Assembly (NCBI GenBank): GCA_030247855.1
Contig: JAPDRN010000088.1
Location: 62,001 to 126,000, forward strand
Direction: 5' to 3'
Length of the DNA stretch: 64,000 nucleotides
Origin: Knufia peltigerae
Taxonomy: Eukaryota; Ascomycota; Eurotiomycetes; Chaetothyriales; Trichomeriaceae
Below, in pieces: positions 33,702 through 44,509 of this stretch. Every line of letters starts with the position of its first letter. The first letter of the stretch is position 1. A program made the position numbers and the translations under genes. The notes under the pieces are model-generated. The model was not told the DNA's origin, did not search any database, and saw nothing but the letters and a program-made list of their open reading frames with translations.

Positions 33702-35211
33702 CTTGGGCACAAACGAGACAAGTCTTTGCACGCGGGATGCCAACACCCAACAAGAGCAAAAACCCAAGAGTTGGAGGCGACCTGCTTTGAGACTGTTGTG
33801 CAACGTGAGCAGGAAAAGGCCTGCATAACAAGGTTCGAAAAAAGAGAGACCTGTGCCGTAGATGCCGTCCCAGAACGGATATGGAGCACGGACGGTTGAG
33901 GATGATATGGAGGGAACGGGACCTCCGCAAACTTGAAAAGTAATCACACCTCGCTCCCTTTCCGGTAGCCTTTGATCTGACAAGGCGACCAAAGCGGGCA
34001 GATCGGCTTTCTCATCTGTGCGGCTCTTTGAGATGAGCCTCTGATGAGCACTGAACGAAAATGCTAGCTGATCAAGGCCTTGTAGGCTCCATTCAGACGC
34101 AGCAATGGAATTTCACTCTTGTCTTGGCTGTCCAGGCCAGACATCCCTGCTGTATTGACGATACACTGGTGTATCGTACTGGAAGACTGACGCTGTACTT
34201 CTTCAGGCAAAATCAGGGGGGAAAGAGAACAATCCCGGTCTGATCACGGAAAAGGTCTCTCCGCCCCCCCACTCAGCGCCGGTGTGGGGACCGACCAGAA
34301 ACACACCTCAAGCCTCGCGTAACTGGCCTCAACCCTATCTCGTCTGAACCCCTGTTCGAGAATGCCTGCTAGCAAAAGTTAGAATAAACTCCATCCAGAC
34401 CTTGTTCAGACGCGCCCATCCCAGCGGGTTCCGGAGGTATGATCTGCAGCCACCAGGAGAGCCGTTTCTCGTGGCACATCTTTCCAATTTGACCGCCACC
34501 ATGGTGACCCTACCCATGGCGCAGCTGAAAAGTGTGATTCTGAGAGCCTCAATGAGCCCAGATTGGCCTCGATAATGCATTTCATGCACTGTTTGATTTC
34601 CGTCTCGCCCAACATGCAAATCCAGCGTCCACGCCGTCCCGGAATAGGAGTATGCTCTCCTCGTACGGATACCCATTTTTACTTTCTCCGGAATCATTGG
34701 GCAGCTGAAATCGCAATACCACGCCTCAGGAAGTCTCCCCGTCACTAGCTTTTGGAGTGTATACCAGGAATCCCGACACGGCCAATGCACACGGCTGGCG
34801 CTAGTTCTCCATCTCCCATTTTCGTAGCTTCGTAGGCGGGTGACAATTTACACATCCATTTGTGTAGCAATAGTATTGTCTTAGTGCATCAAAGTCAGCA
34901 TCGCTGTCCTTTCATCGTTGCTCCTTGTCTCTTGCATGTGCTCATTATTGACCGGCGTGGACGCAGGATTTTCTCCGAGGTCATTTCGCCAATCTCGTCC
35001 TAGATTTTGGCGAGGGGGTCCTTATCTCAATTGTGATCCACAACAACGCTTCAGACGAGGTTTGACCCATGAAGGGGCCCTGAACGCGACTTTTGAAGAA
35101 GAAAAAATCCCAAGGCCACCAGTCCACGGTCCACTGTTTTCGCGGCCGACGTCTTTGCTGTGATCTACACTTCACAATTTAGACGACAAGACATCAGAAC
35201 TGACAGCGGCG
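33702..35211. other. Divergent intergenic region
   Basis: 1.5 kb between acyltransferase B and the unrecognised type II protein copy B, transcribed away from each other, so both promoters should be here. No further gene seen. Confidence 0.45.
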
Positions 35212-36621
35212 ATGGCATTCAGGCTCACCACGAGGCTAATCTTGGCCGTGGTGCTGCTCGTGATCTTGATTCATGTACTGTCCAACACGAAACATGAGCG
35301 GACGGCACCCGCGCGGAAATCTGATGGGACGCTGCTCAAGGCAAAGTCGGTCCAGGTGGCCCAAAAGGCCGAAAAGGTCGAGGTTGAGGAGATCACGAAC
35401 ACCGACGTCCTGCCCCCGTCGCATGTGCTGGTCGTGGACGACGACGGCAAACCGGTGGTGGACAAATCTGCATACCGCGAAATATTCTCCAACACAACCA
35501 GCACGGGGAACTACTTTGGCATTCACCTGAGTGGTATCGGCGGCTTCAACCCGACCATCATCCCACATCCTACGCGGTTCGACAATTGGATCGTGGTCGC
35601 TCAGAGAATCCCCAAAAAGGGCGACGCGGACAAGTACTCTCAGCAGCTGATATGCAACGCCGGCTTCCTGAACGGCGTGCTAGTCTGCGCCGCCGAGCCG
35701 ACCGTCATACCTGTCTCTTCCACCAAGGGCAACTGTGAAAATGAACTTGGCTACCTGAATTTCCAATGGGGACCTCGCGACGCTCGAGCGTTCTACGGAC
35801 CGACGGCCCCTTACCTGCTTTACTCGGGACATTCATCGTACACGTGCATGGGCATGTGGATGGAAGACCTACGGGTGCTGGTGGACGACTACCGCATCGA
35901 AAGTGTGCTGGCAAAGGACTTTTCGAAGGCGACCGAGATCCAAAAACCGCCGCCGTTCAAGGGCCTCGAGAAGAATTTTTTCCTGTTCTGGGACAACGCA
36001 GGCGAGGCATATGCCCACAGTGACCTCGTCCCCCAGCGCGTGTTTGCCAAACTGTCGCCCGACGGCTCGGTAGGCCCGAATCTTGCGCCGATGATCGAAG
36101 AGAGCGACAAGAAGTGCATGAAGCGGTATATGCCCAAACCCGTGCTGAACGAGGCCTCGATGCAGCAAGCCACCAACACGCTTGCCATCACCATGTGCCG
36201 ACGCACAGATCCGAAGTGCGTCCAGACCGAACAAAACACGTACATCGTGAACATCTTCCATTACAAGACCAATTTTGCTGGCCACAGCATCTACGAACCT
36301 TACGTGATGCTGTTCCAGCAGACAGCACCGTTCGGCTTGCACGCCATCTCCACCAAGCCTCTGTGGATCGCGGGACGTAACAAATTCTCTAAGTACACAG
36401 GCAGTGTCAACTGGGAAGATCGCGATGATTATCCGGAGAATCACTCGGAAATGTTCTACATCCGTGGAATGAGCTGGATGTCGCACGGCCAAAAGTACCA
36501 CGGCTACTTGGACGACATACTTTTCTTGACCTTTGGCATCGAAGACTCGAGGCCTGCGGCCATTGACGTGGTGGCCTCGGATCTACTACAAGACCTGGGT
36601 CTATGCGCTAACGCAAAATGA
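35212..36621 (+). CDS. Unrecognised type II membrane protein, copy B (469 residues)
   Basis: A single exon starting MAFRLTTRLILAVVLLVILIH, which is a short tail plus membrane anchor at about residues 8-21, then a Lys/Glu-rich stem and a luminal domain. It is a clear paralogue of the protein encoded at 16915-18237. Shared blocks in the same order are CNAGFLNGVLVC, GPRDARAFYGP, KNFFLFWD, DGSVGPNL, NTLAITMCRRTDPKC, IFHYKT, HAISTKPLWIAG, GMSWMSHGQKYHGYLDD, FGIEDSRPAAIDVVA and DLLQDLGLCA. Paired cysteines at matching places suggest conserved disulfides in the Golgi lumen or outside the cell. The family is unknown to me. A glycan-active enzyme is the best guess from the surroundings. Confidence 0.87.
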   Translation: MAFRLTTRLILAVVLLVILIHVLSNTKHERTAPARKSDGTLLKAKSVQVAQKAEKVEVEEITNTDVLPPSHVLVVDDDGKPVVDKSAYREIFSNTTSTGNYFGIHLSGIGGFNPTIIPHPTRFDNWIVVAQRIPKKGDADKYSQQLICNAGFLNGVLVCAAEPTVIPVSSTKGNCENELGYLNFQWGPRDARAFYGPTAPYLLYSGHSSYTCMGMWMEDLRVLVDDYRIESVLAKDFSKATEIQKPPPFKGLEKNFFLFWDNAGEAYAHSDLVPQRVFAKLSPDGSVGPNLAPMIEESDKKCMKRYMPKPVLNEASMQQATNTLAITMCRRTDPKCVQTEQNTYIVNIFHYKTNFAGHSIYEPYVMLFQQTAPFGLHAISTKPLWIAGRNKFSKYTGSVNWEDRDDYPENHSEMFYIRGMSWMSHGQKYHGYLDDILFLTFGIEDSRPAAIDVVASDLLQDLGLCANAK

Positions 36622-37827
36622 AAAGAAAAAGCGAAAGAGTCAAAGCAACCAGCAAGTGGGATTTTCTCACTGCAATTTTCCCCCCAAAACGATACCCTGA
36701 GCCGTGGGCTCCAAGTTGTCACAATTTTCTAAGCAACTGGTGGGCTCTTTTCATTTTTGATTGACGTCCATCTCACACGATTTATCCCCTTCTGGAAGCA
36801 ATTGGGGCCGACGGCGGAGCTATCACGCTGCTCAGCTGCAAGGTACCATCGGGGGCCCATGTGTGGGTGGGTTGTTCACGCGTTATGGTGTCATGCAGGC
36901 CTCTTGACGTCAATATTCTACGACGGACGTTTCACCTCTTTTCTTCTCCCCCTTCGGCTAGGTACCAGGACTTGGTTTGATCTTCCTGCCGTGTCATGCA
37001 CAGACAGCTGAACTTGCCCGGCGCAATGACCAAGATAACCAGTCCCCCGGGACTGATCTAATGAGAAAGCACGGACTGATGATCTCATCGGCGCACGGAC
37101 AGGAGAACTTTGACGAAGTTTTGCGACGACATCGATCATCACATCACCGGACCGGGAGAAGAGGAGGGAAAAAATAGGAGCAAAAGGAGGGCGAACTCAT
37201 GCAGGTTCAAGCCTGCTACGAGGTAAACGGGTCGCAGAGCTGTAAGGGAAAAAGAAGCCTGCATAATGTAACGAAGCATGAGGTTGTGGTGTTTTGGGAG
37301 TTTTTCGTTTCTCTTTGACGTGAGCGTCCCGTCCCGACACTGGGAATTTTTTATTTTTTGGAAGTATCTTCTCATAGAATAGCATAGATCTAGTCCAAAG
37401 GAGTATCAATCGAATGAATATTCCCTAAGCAACAAGTTTTCGAGTTGCAGGTCATACAGTAAATCTTTCTCAGGGACAAAACGAGACACCCGTAGAATTC
37501 TTAGAACATGATCATATTTGATTGACGATCAAGAGAGTCCGAAACTCCAGCACCCAAACACATAGTACCGTCTAAGTAAAAACAAACAACACCCTCGCTT
37601 CCCATCCAGTATACTGTTAATAGTAAAAGAATATCAATGCAAAGGTATCCAAAGATTGTCGTAAAACCATCAAACTTCGTCCGCGGCTGGCAGGACCATT
37701 TTTCTTTTCCTTGCTGCAGCTAAAACTCCCGGGAGGTGCTTTGTTATTGCTTCCCTCGCCTTCCAACATAAAAACCCAACCACGAAAAGGCAGCGCCCTC
37801 AAAGGAGAGAAACAAGAAATTGATCAA
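36622..37827. other. Convergent intergenic region
   Basis: 1.2 kb between convergent genes with no gene seen. A GCAGG/CCTGC hairpin near 37201 resembles a tRNA T-arm but no tRNA surrounds it. Confidence 0.45.
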
Positions 37828-39486
37828 CTACGACCTCAACTCTAGAGGCTTATCTGCAGGCTTCTTGTTGTCCTGTTTCTCCTCGTCCTTCTTCTCCTCT
37901 GGCTTGGCAACAGGATCATCTCCTTTCTTTTCGTCCGGGTTGGGATCTGATTTCGCTTCGGGCTTGGCCTCGGGTTTCGCTTCAGGCTTAGCATCGACCT
38001 TTTTGTCCTCGACCTTCGCTTCGGGTTTAGCAGGAGCAACAGGACCATCCGCTTTCTTCTCGTCGGCGGCGGCAGGCTGCTTCTTCGCCTCGGGCTTGTT
38101 AGCGCCGCCCCCTGGCACCACGTTCGGCTGAGCGTCTGGCATGGGGCCTGGACCGTCGAAGAACTCAGGGTCCTCGGGGTACCAGGCGGCGTCCGGCGGC
38201 TGGTTGCCCTGGCCGAAAGGGGCCTGCTGGAAGGGGACGCCTCCGTCGGGCTGCCGGTTCACGCCGGCGCCAAAGGGCGCCTCCTCTTCGGGCTTGGGGG
38301 CGTTGGCGTCCTCGAGCTCCTTCATCGCGATCAGCTTGACCTGTTCCTGCGCGGGGAGCGAGTCGAAGAACTTGGTGTTGGCGTCCCACAGCTTGACGCA
38401 CTCGGAGTTCCAGTTGCACTTTTCGACCTCGCCGTAGACGGGATGCTTGTAGCGAGGGTGGCTCGTGGGCCACGACGAGGCATGGAAGTGGTGCTTGACG
38501 AGCGCGCCCTTGCCGCCGTGGTTGCCCGAGTCAGAGTGTCCAGTGCCAGCGGCGAAGGCTTCCACCGTCAAGACCAGCACCCGACCGACCAGTTTGGCCT
38601 CGAGCGTGTTGTGGAACGTGTCCCACGTGGTCTTTTGTCCCCTGATTTTGGAGATCTCCGCGAGGATGGCCTTGGTGAAGGCCGAGGGACCCGTGCCGCT
38701 GATGACTTCGTCAAAGTCCAGTTCGAGTTCCGAGATGGGCTTGCCTTGCTTCTTGGCTAGGTCGTTCAACCACGCCAGAATGCCGTCGATCAACCTCATC
38801 ATGGCGGGCAGGCGAGGCTTGCAGGCGAACGTCCACTGGACGAAAGACTGGCACTTGGACCCCAAAAGTGAATGCGAGGCGAACTCGGGCATGTCGGTCT
38901 CCACTCCCACGATCATGTCCACGTCCCGCTCATCAAAACGGTCCGGGATAAACATGTCCAGAGGCTTCAAGGCTTCAACGTCAATGTCGGCCCAGACACC
39001 ACCCTCGGCTGTAAATGAATATCGTCAGCACGCGTTAGGCACAAGACGGATCTCTGAAATCTTCAACTCACCGTACATGATCAAGTAACGTAGGAGGTCA
39101 GACTTGATGATCTTGTCGCTGAGAGTTCTGTAGGTGTGCACAATGTCTGGGCGGTTCAGTCCATGCGGACCATAGTGATATTCCACATATGGCATGGCAT
39201 TGTCGTCTGTGAGCACCTCGTATCGGTAGTTTGGGTTCTTCGTCGTCCAGGTCTTGGCTCGTTCTGAGTCTCTCAGTTCCATTCCGAACGGATCGTGTTT
39301 CCACGACTGCCAGATCTTTCGGGGGATCTTGTCAACGAGAGATATCGAATTGTCGGACCCAGATACGCCCGCAATCGCATTTCGGTAGAGCATGAAGAAT
39401 ATACCGACAATGCAAAACGGGACGAGTCGCTTCAGCTGTGCTCGTATGACGCCCTCAGAGGGCTGCCTCACAGGTTGGAACTTCAT
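37828..39486 (-). CDS. GT32-type glycosyltransferase (OCH1-like) with Pro/Lys/Glu-rich tail
   Basis: Two exons, 39486-39072 and 39008-37828, joined over a 63-base intron (GTGAGT, TTTACAG) to give 531 residues. The ATG at 39486 (MKFQPVRQ) is the first in frame and precedes a membrane anchor at about residues 23-38 (LVPFCIVGIFFMLYR). The catalytic part starts with KIPRKIWQSWKHDPFG, as in OCH1 and relatives. The intron splits the donor-binding segment; splicing restores AEGGVWADIDVEALKPLDMFIP, with the DXD at D146-D148. OCH1-like enzymes add alpha-1,6-mannose to N-glycans, but the wider family varies. The last 150 or so residues are unusual: a Pro/Gly/Gln-rich part, then Lys-Pro-Glu-Ala repeats ending in a highly charged tail. 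Confidence 0.9.
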
Positions 39487-40680
39487 GTCGACGATGGCGT
39501 CCGTACACGCGTTGCCCACCAGCAAAGATTGTTCGACAATAATGTCCTTGACAACCAGAGTTGTTGAGCGGTGATGATAAAAAAAATGCACGAAATGGAC
39601 GAAGCGTGCTGGTGTCGCGCTCAGAAAAGACACGACCCGTAGAAGTCCAAATTCTGGTTAGTCTGTACTGCGTACTAACGGAACGACCGATTACAGTACT
39701 GAGAGGTAGTAACTCGTTGACTCTGGTATGGAGTACAATGGATTGTGACACCCCCCTCAAGAGACCGGGTCTGGCTGGAACACTGTATCTCCCGATTCAG
39801 CGAGTTCAGCTGGCGCCCGCTCAATCTACAAATTTCGGCCCTAGGCAAGTCAACAATACACACAATCGATAAGTGTAGAGTAATCTCAGGCCAGACTGGG
39901 ATGGACCCCCTCCGGAGACGACTCAAAGACAAAAAAAATTGTTCAGGAAGCGTCAGGTCGGTTTTCCAATTGGACGGAACCGTGTCTCACGTTTCGCTGT
40001 GCGTGCTGCTGAAAGATCAATTGGGTGGATTGCCAAGTGGAATGACTGATTTGCGCGCGTCGGGAGATCTCGCCAGTCCATGAGGCCTTGCTAGTGAATG
40101 TAAAGGAAATGAGAGCACGGTGGGGCCGCATCACCATGAAACAACCTTTTGACGGCAGTTGAACTATAAACTGAACTATGTGAGATGTATGTTGACAGGG
40201 GTTCTGAAGTATGAATCTGGGCGTGGTTGACAGAACTCTGGCATCTTAACCTGTTCCTGGAGCCCCGATCCACTCCGGTCCGAGGTGGGTATTTAGTATA
40301 GAGACCAGCACTAGCAGGGATGAGGTTCCCCTTCCCGCCCCTGACCCACGCATTAACCGACCGGTTGGGTCTCCCCTGGAGAGACCTTAGTCCCAGTCCG
40401 GTGCCTCGGCGGATCTGTTGAGCGACAAGGTCCAAGATAACAGCCACATGTGCAGGAAGGAGACACACGTCGAAAAAACGTCGACGTGCAATCTGACTGG
40501 TTGGTTCTTTTGTCGGGTGTCCAGGCGATCAAACATGACCACTTTGCAAATCCTTCGATCATCGCGATCCTGCTGACTGACTTGCCATTTTCGTTGCAAA
40601 GGATCGAAAAGAAAAAAAGGCCACCATATTCCTGTCAGCGTAGGTCACCAGGCATAGGCCATAGTCAAGCGTCCTCGATT
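39487..40680. other. Divergent intergenic region
   Basis: 1.2 kb carrying the promoters of the GT32-type gene (minus) and acyltransferase C (plus). No further gene supported. Confidence 0.45.
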
Positions 40681-42204
40681 ATGGCCACGAGTTTCAGCGA
40701 CATCAAGATGGACTCTCAAGGCGACGGCATGCTCGAAAAGGGCTTGTTGGAGCCTCTGCAGCACGAGCAACAAACCACCCTGCTCTCCCGGCTTCAAGAT
40801 AGATGTCAAAATCTCCTCAGACCGTCGACGTGGCTCAACTCGCACCGGCCCAAGAAGCCTCTTCACAAGACCGCGTATCTCGACGGCCTCAGAGGCTTCG
40901 CGGCTCTTCTGGTGTACATCCTCCACCACGAGGTTTGGGGACACGCCGGGATCGGCGGTGAATTCATCCTCGAAAACGCTTACGGCTGGGACAAGCAGTT
41001 CTACTTCATCTGCCTGCCTGGCATTCGACTGTTGTTCTCCGGCGGCCATCTGGCCGTGGCCATCTTCTTCGTCATCTCGGGTTACGTGCTGTGTGCGAAG
41101 CCGTTGAGCCTGATCCAAGCGGGGGAGACGGCACAGATGGCCGACAACGTCTCGTCCGCCCTCTTTCGACGGTGGTTCAGACTGTTTCTCCCGGTGATCG
41201 CCACGACCTTCATCTGGTTGACGTCCTGGCACCTGGTCGGCCTGAGGTCTCTCGCCCCCGGCGCCATGGAGCCGGAGAAGAAGTACATCGACGAGCTGTG
41301 GCGGTGGTACGCCGACTTCAAGAACTACAGCTTCGTGTTCCACGAGGACCCTGCCAACAAATACAACGACCACCTGTGGTCCATCGCCCTCGAATTCAAG
41401 GGCTCCATCGTGGTCTACACTTTCGTGCTCGCCTTCTCGCGGGCCAGCCGCAACGGGCGACTCCTCTGCGAAGCCGGCCTGGTGCTGTACTTCCTCTACG
41501 TCGTGGACGGCTGGTTCTGCGGCCTCTTCACCATCGGCATGCTCCTCTGCGACCTGGACTTGCTGGCCGCCAAGGACAACCTGCCCTCCTTCTTCAAAAC
41601 CCTGGAGCCGTTCAAGATGCCAATTTACTACACGTTGCTCGGCATAGCACTCTACCTCGGGGGCGTTCCTTCCATCACCGGGGACCTCCAACACCTGCGA
41701 GACTCTCCCGGCTGGTACTATCTCTCGTTCCTGAAGCCCCAGGCGTTCTGGGACCCGCGCTGGTTCTACCGCGTCTGGGCCGCCACTTTCATCGTGGCCG
41801 CCATCCCGCGTGTGCCCCAGCTCAAGTCCCTCTTCGAGACCAGCTTCTGCCAGTATCTCGGCAGGGTCTCGTTCGGCCTGTACCTGGTCCACGGTCCAGT
41901 CCTGTGGACGCTGGGAGACCGAGTCTACGCTGCCACAGGACGTATCCGCGAGGAGCATTCAGAGCTGGTCCCTGGGTGGATCAATCTGTGCCCCTTCCCG
42001 AGCTGGGGTCCGTTTGGACTCGAGATCAATTTCCTCATGGCTCACGTAGTCCTCCTGCCATTCACGCTGTGGCTGGCCGAGGTCGTCACCAAGATGATCG
42101 ACGAGCCCAGCGTGAAGATTGCGCAGTTTCTCTACAAGAGGGTACGAGGTGTAGACGAGATGCTGGATCTCGGTATCAAGCGAGGCTCGTGGATCAAGAA
42201 CTAG
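40681..42204 (+). CDS. Acyltransferase-3 family membrane protein C (putative O-acyltransferase)
   Basis: A single exon of 507 residues from the ATG at 40681 (MATSFSDIKMDSQ); the frame is open further upstream but the added residues look like leader. The hydrophilic N-terminus of about 60 residues leads into AYLDGLRGFAALLVYILHHEVWGH with candidate catalytic histidines. GHLAVAIFFVISGYVLCAKPL, LFRRWFRLFLPVI, DHLWSIALEFKGSIVVY and YLGRVSFGLYLVHGPVLW follow, with roughly ten membrane helices. This is the third member of the family in 13.5 kb. As with A and B, the likely reaction is transfer of an acetyl or related group to a sugar hydroxyl in the secretory pathway; donor and acceptor are not known. 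Confidence 0.9.
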   Translation: MATSFSDIKMDSQGDGMLEKGLLEPLQHEQQTTLLSRLQDRCQNLLRPSTWLNSHRPKKPLHKTAYLDGLRGFAALLVYILHHEVWGHAGIGGEFILENAYGWDKQFYFICLPGIRLLFSGGHLAVAIFFVISGYVLCAKPLSLIQAGETAQMADNVSSALFRRWFRLFLPVIATTFIWLTSWHLVGLRSLAPGAMEPEKKYIDELWRWYADFKNYSFVFHEDPANKYNDHLWSIALEFKGSIVVYTFVLAFSRASRNGRLLCEAGLVLYFLYVVDGWFCGLFTIGMLLCDLDLLAAKDNLPSFFKTLEPFKMPIYYTLLGIALYLGGVPSITGDLQHLRDSPGWYYLSFLKPQAFWDPRWFYRVWAATFIVAAIPRVPQLKSLFETSFCQYLGRVSFGLYLVHGPVLWTLGDRVYAATGRIREEHSELVPGWINLCPFPSWGPFGLEINFLMAHVVLLPFTLWLAEVVTKMIDEPSVKIAQFLYKRVRGVDEMLDLGIKRGSWIKN

Positions 42205-43520
42205 ATTTTTTTGTTGTTGTGATGACAATGGGCATGCCGGAGTTTGTGGTACTATTCTTAAATCGTGTTGGGGTTCGATTCTTTCTTTACAATATCTCGG
42301 GATTAAGCCGTTGGGTCTCACAACCTACATGTCACAAATTTGCCTGTCCTTTCGCAGCATCACAGATCCAGACCAGGCCGGATTGAGGGAGCTAGCATTT
42401 GAGCCGCTTCTCTGTCGCGATTGCGGCTCTCAGATCCTCTAGACAAACCCTCAGCCTCGGCGCCGGGTAAATTGCTGGTGGTAATTAATCTGATTCCAGA
42501 GGGAAATCGTGGAAATCACATCGATCCAGCAGTGATGAGGACCACATGGAGCCGTGGCGAACCTGACAGGATTCTTTCCTCGTCCAGAGTTCAACCAGGC
42601 TTCACGTAAACTTCAATATAACAGCCACGTTGGCCAAATCTGGCCTGCCAGATGGGAAAGGTGCTGGCCTAGAACCCAAAATAATCTGTAGATGATCGGA
42701 AGGACCGAAGAAAACCTGTAGAAAGAGGGAACTAGCATGTGTTGGCTTCGAGACCTGCCAAAAGAACAGCGAGCTAGTCACTGTGTCTCAGTCCAGCACC
42801 GAAGGAGGCGCCGACACCACAACCTTGTCCTCTCCCGGTAGAAGAGGAGCATTTGGGTGGCGGCCATAATCTGCCCTCCAGGAATCTTGCATCATCGCCC
42901 GGTCGAGGGGCCATGTATCACAGTATGGAGCTAGTATCGAGTAAAATTCGCAGACCCATCCCATGGTGGAGACCGTAGCACCGCCGGAGCAGAACCGGCC
43001 GATTCTTACCTTCCCCTGTTTATCATACCCGGGTGTACCAGGGTAGGGAACTCAGGTGTAAACATACACCATCAAGTACCACATCCTGCTGGCCCAGCAT
43101 CACGATGATCCATGGTCCTCAATCATGTGGCGCGCCCCAACTCGTGTGGGAATCTGTCAGGCTCATGCAGTAATTCCTCGGCGTATCTTACTATCATTCT
43201 CCGTAGGTGCCTTAGCCGCCTGGGTGGGCTCATCACCTTGCAGGCATCATTGTGTCCGACCGGTACCTAAATAGGGTAAGCCATAATTTGAATATGTTGT
43301 GATGAGATAGAAGCTTGTGTACAGCCGGGGGTTCCACCAGAGAAATGAGCTCGGTGAGGTCCTACATATCATCCAGCGTCCGGCCTCTGCCTCCGGACTG
43401 TCCTCTCTTTCCCTCTCCAGTCGCTCGCTAGCATTTCTTTTCTCTCGTTAATTCTTTTTAACCCATCCTCGCTCCAAAGGCACGAACTAAGCGACCTTCT
43501 GTTGCAATTTCGTCGCCAAA
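42205..43520. other. Intergenic, 1.3 kb
   Basis: No coding sequence supported. The last 150 bases are pyrimidine-rich and are presumably the promoter and leader of the CFEM gene. Confidence 0.45.
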
Positions 43521-44509
43521 ATGAGGACTTCCTTGATCGTTCTTGCGTTGGCCGCGGCCTCGCAAGCTGCACGTGTTCCCCTCTGCTCTGTGAGTGTATA
43601 CCATTTCCTGGTGTAATGTACAACGGCTGACCACCTCCTCAGGCTATCTGCATGACCAACGGGATCGCTGCGACAGGCTGCTCTGCAAGTGACACCACCT
43701 GCATCTGTGGCTCAGACAAGTTCTTGCCATCCGTCGCCGAGTGTGCCGAGTCCGATTGCAATGGAGATTCCCAAGGTGAGTGATGTTGATCACTGTCGTA
43801 ACAAAGGACGCCGATGCTGACCAGTCCAACAGCTCTTCAGACCGCCGAGGGCTTCTGCTCAAGCGCCGGTGTCAAGGTCGAGATGAAAAGATGGTTGAAT
43901 GGCGGTCCAGGAGGACACGGCCCCCCCGAGGGTTTCAAGGGCCACGGTCCCCCTGGAGGTTGGAAGGGCCACGGTCCTCCTGAGGGTTGGAAGGGCCATG
44001 GTCTTCCCGAGTTCAAGGACTGGGAAGGTGGTTGGGGCCGCTGGGGTGGTCGTTGGAAGGGTGGCCGCTGGAGAGGCGGCAAGTGGCGAGGAGGAAAATG
44101 GGGAGGACGACCTGGCTGGTGGTCACCCCCAAGCGGAGGCAACTCTGACAACGGTGGCTCGTCCAACAACGGCGGCTCCGGCTCTCAACCTCAACCAGCC
44201 TGGGGTGACTGGCAACCAGCTCCCCCGAGCCAAGGCGGCAATGGTGGTTCTCCCCCCAACAACAACGAACATGGAGGCTGGCCTGGTCCTTGGGGACCCC
44301 CCCGTGGAGGTGACAATGACCACCATGGCGGATGGCCTGGCCCATGGGGACCTCCTGGAGGCGACAACAACAATGGTGGCTCCCCTCCTAATAACGGTGG
44401 CTCGCCTCCCAACAATGGTAACGGAGGCTGGAGCGACTGGCAACCATCTCCAGGGAACCACCACCCACACCCAACTGGCCCGTGGAACCCTCCTCACACA
44501 GTCATCTAA
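43521..44509 (+). CDS. Secreted CFEM-domain protein with Gly/Pro/Trp-rich repeats
   Basis: Exons 43521-43589, 43643-43775 and 43833-44509, 292 residues. A signal peptide (MRTSLIVLALAAASQA) precedes a complete CFEM domain with eight cysteines at residues 22, 26, 36, 43, 45, 57, 62 and 76. The Asp at residue 40, three residues before C43, matches the position of the haem-iron ligand known in Csa2-type CFEM proteins. The rest is unusual: tandem GHGPPEGWK-like units (about residues 85-118), a Trp/Gly/Arg/Lys-rich stretch, then Asn/Gly/Pro/Trp-rich repeats such as WPGPWGPP. There is no hydrophobic C-terminal GPI signal; the protein ends NPPHTVI, so it is probably secreted or cell-wall associated. 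CFEM proteins act in haem uptake, wall structure or host interaction. Confidence 0.9.

Noticed and set aside
33702..33992. N-terminal extension of acyltransferase B
   Set aside because: The added 97 residues do not fit the family; the ATG at 33701 gives a normal cytosolic tail. Kept as 5' leader.
37195..37230. tRNA-like T-arm (GCAGG-TTCAAG-CCTGC)
   Set aside because: The loop has six bases, and no acceptor or anticodon stem surrounds it.
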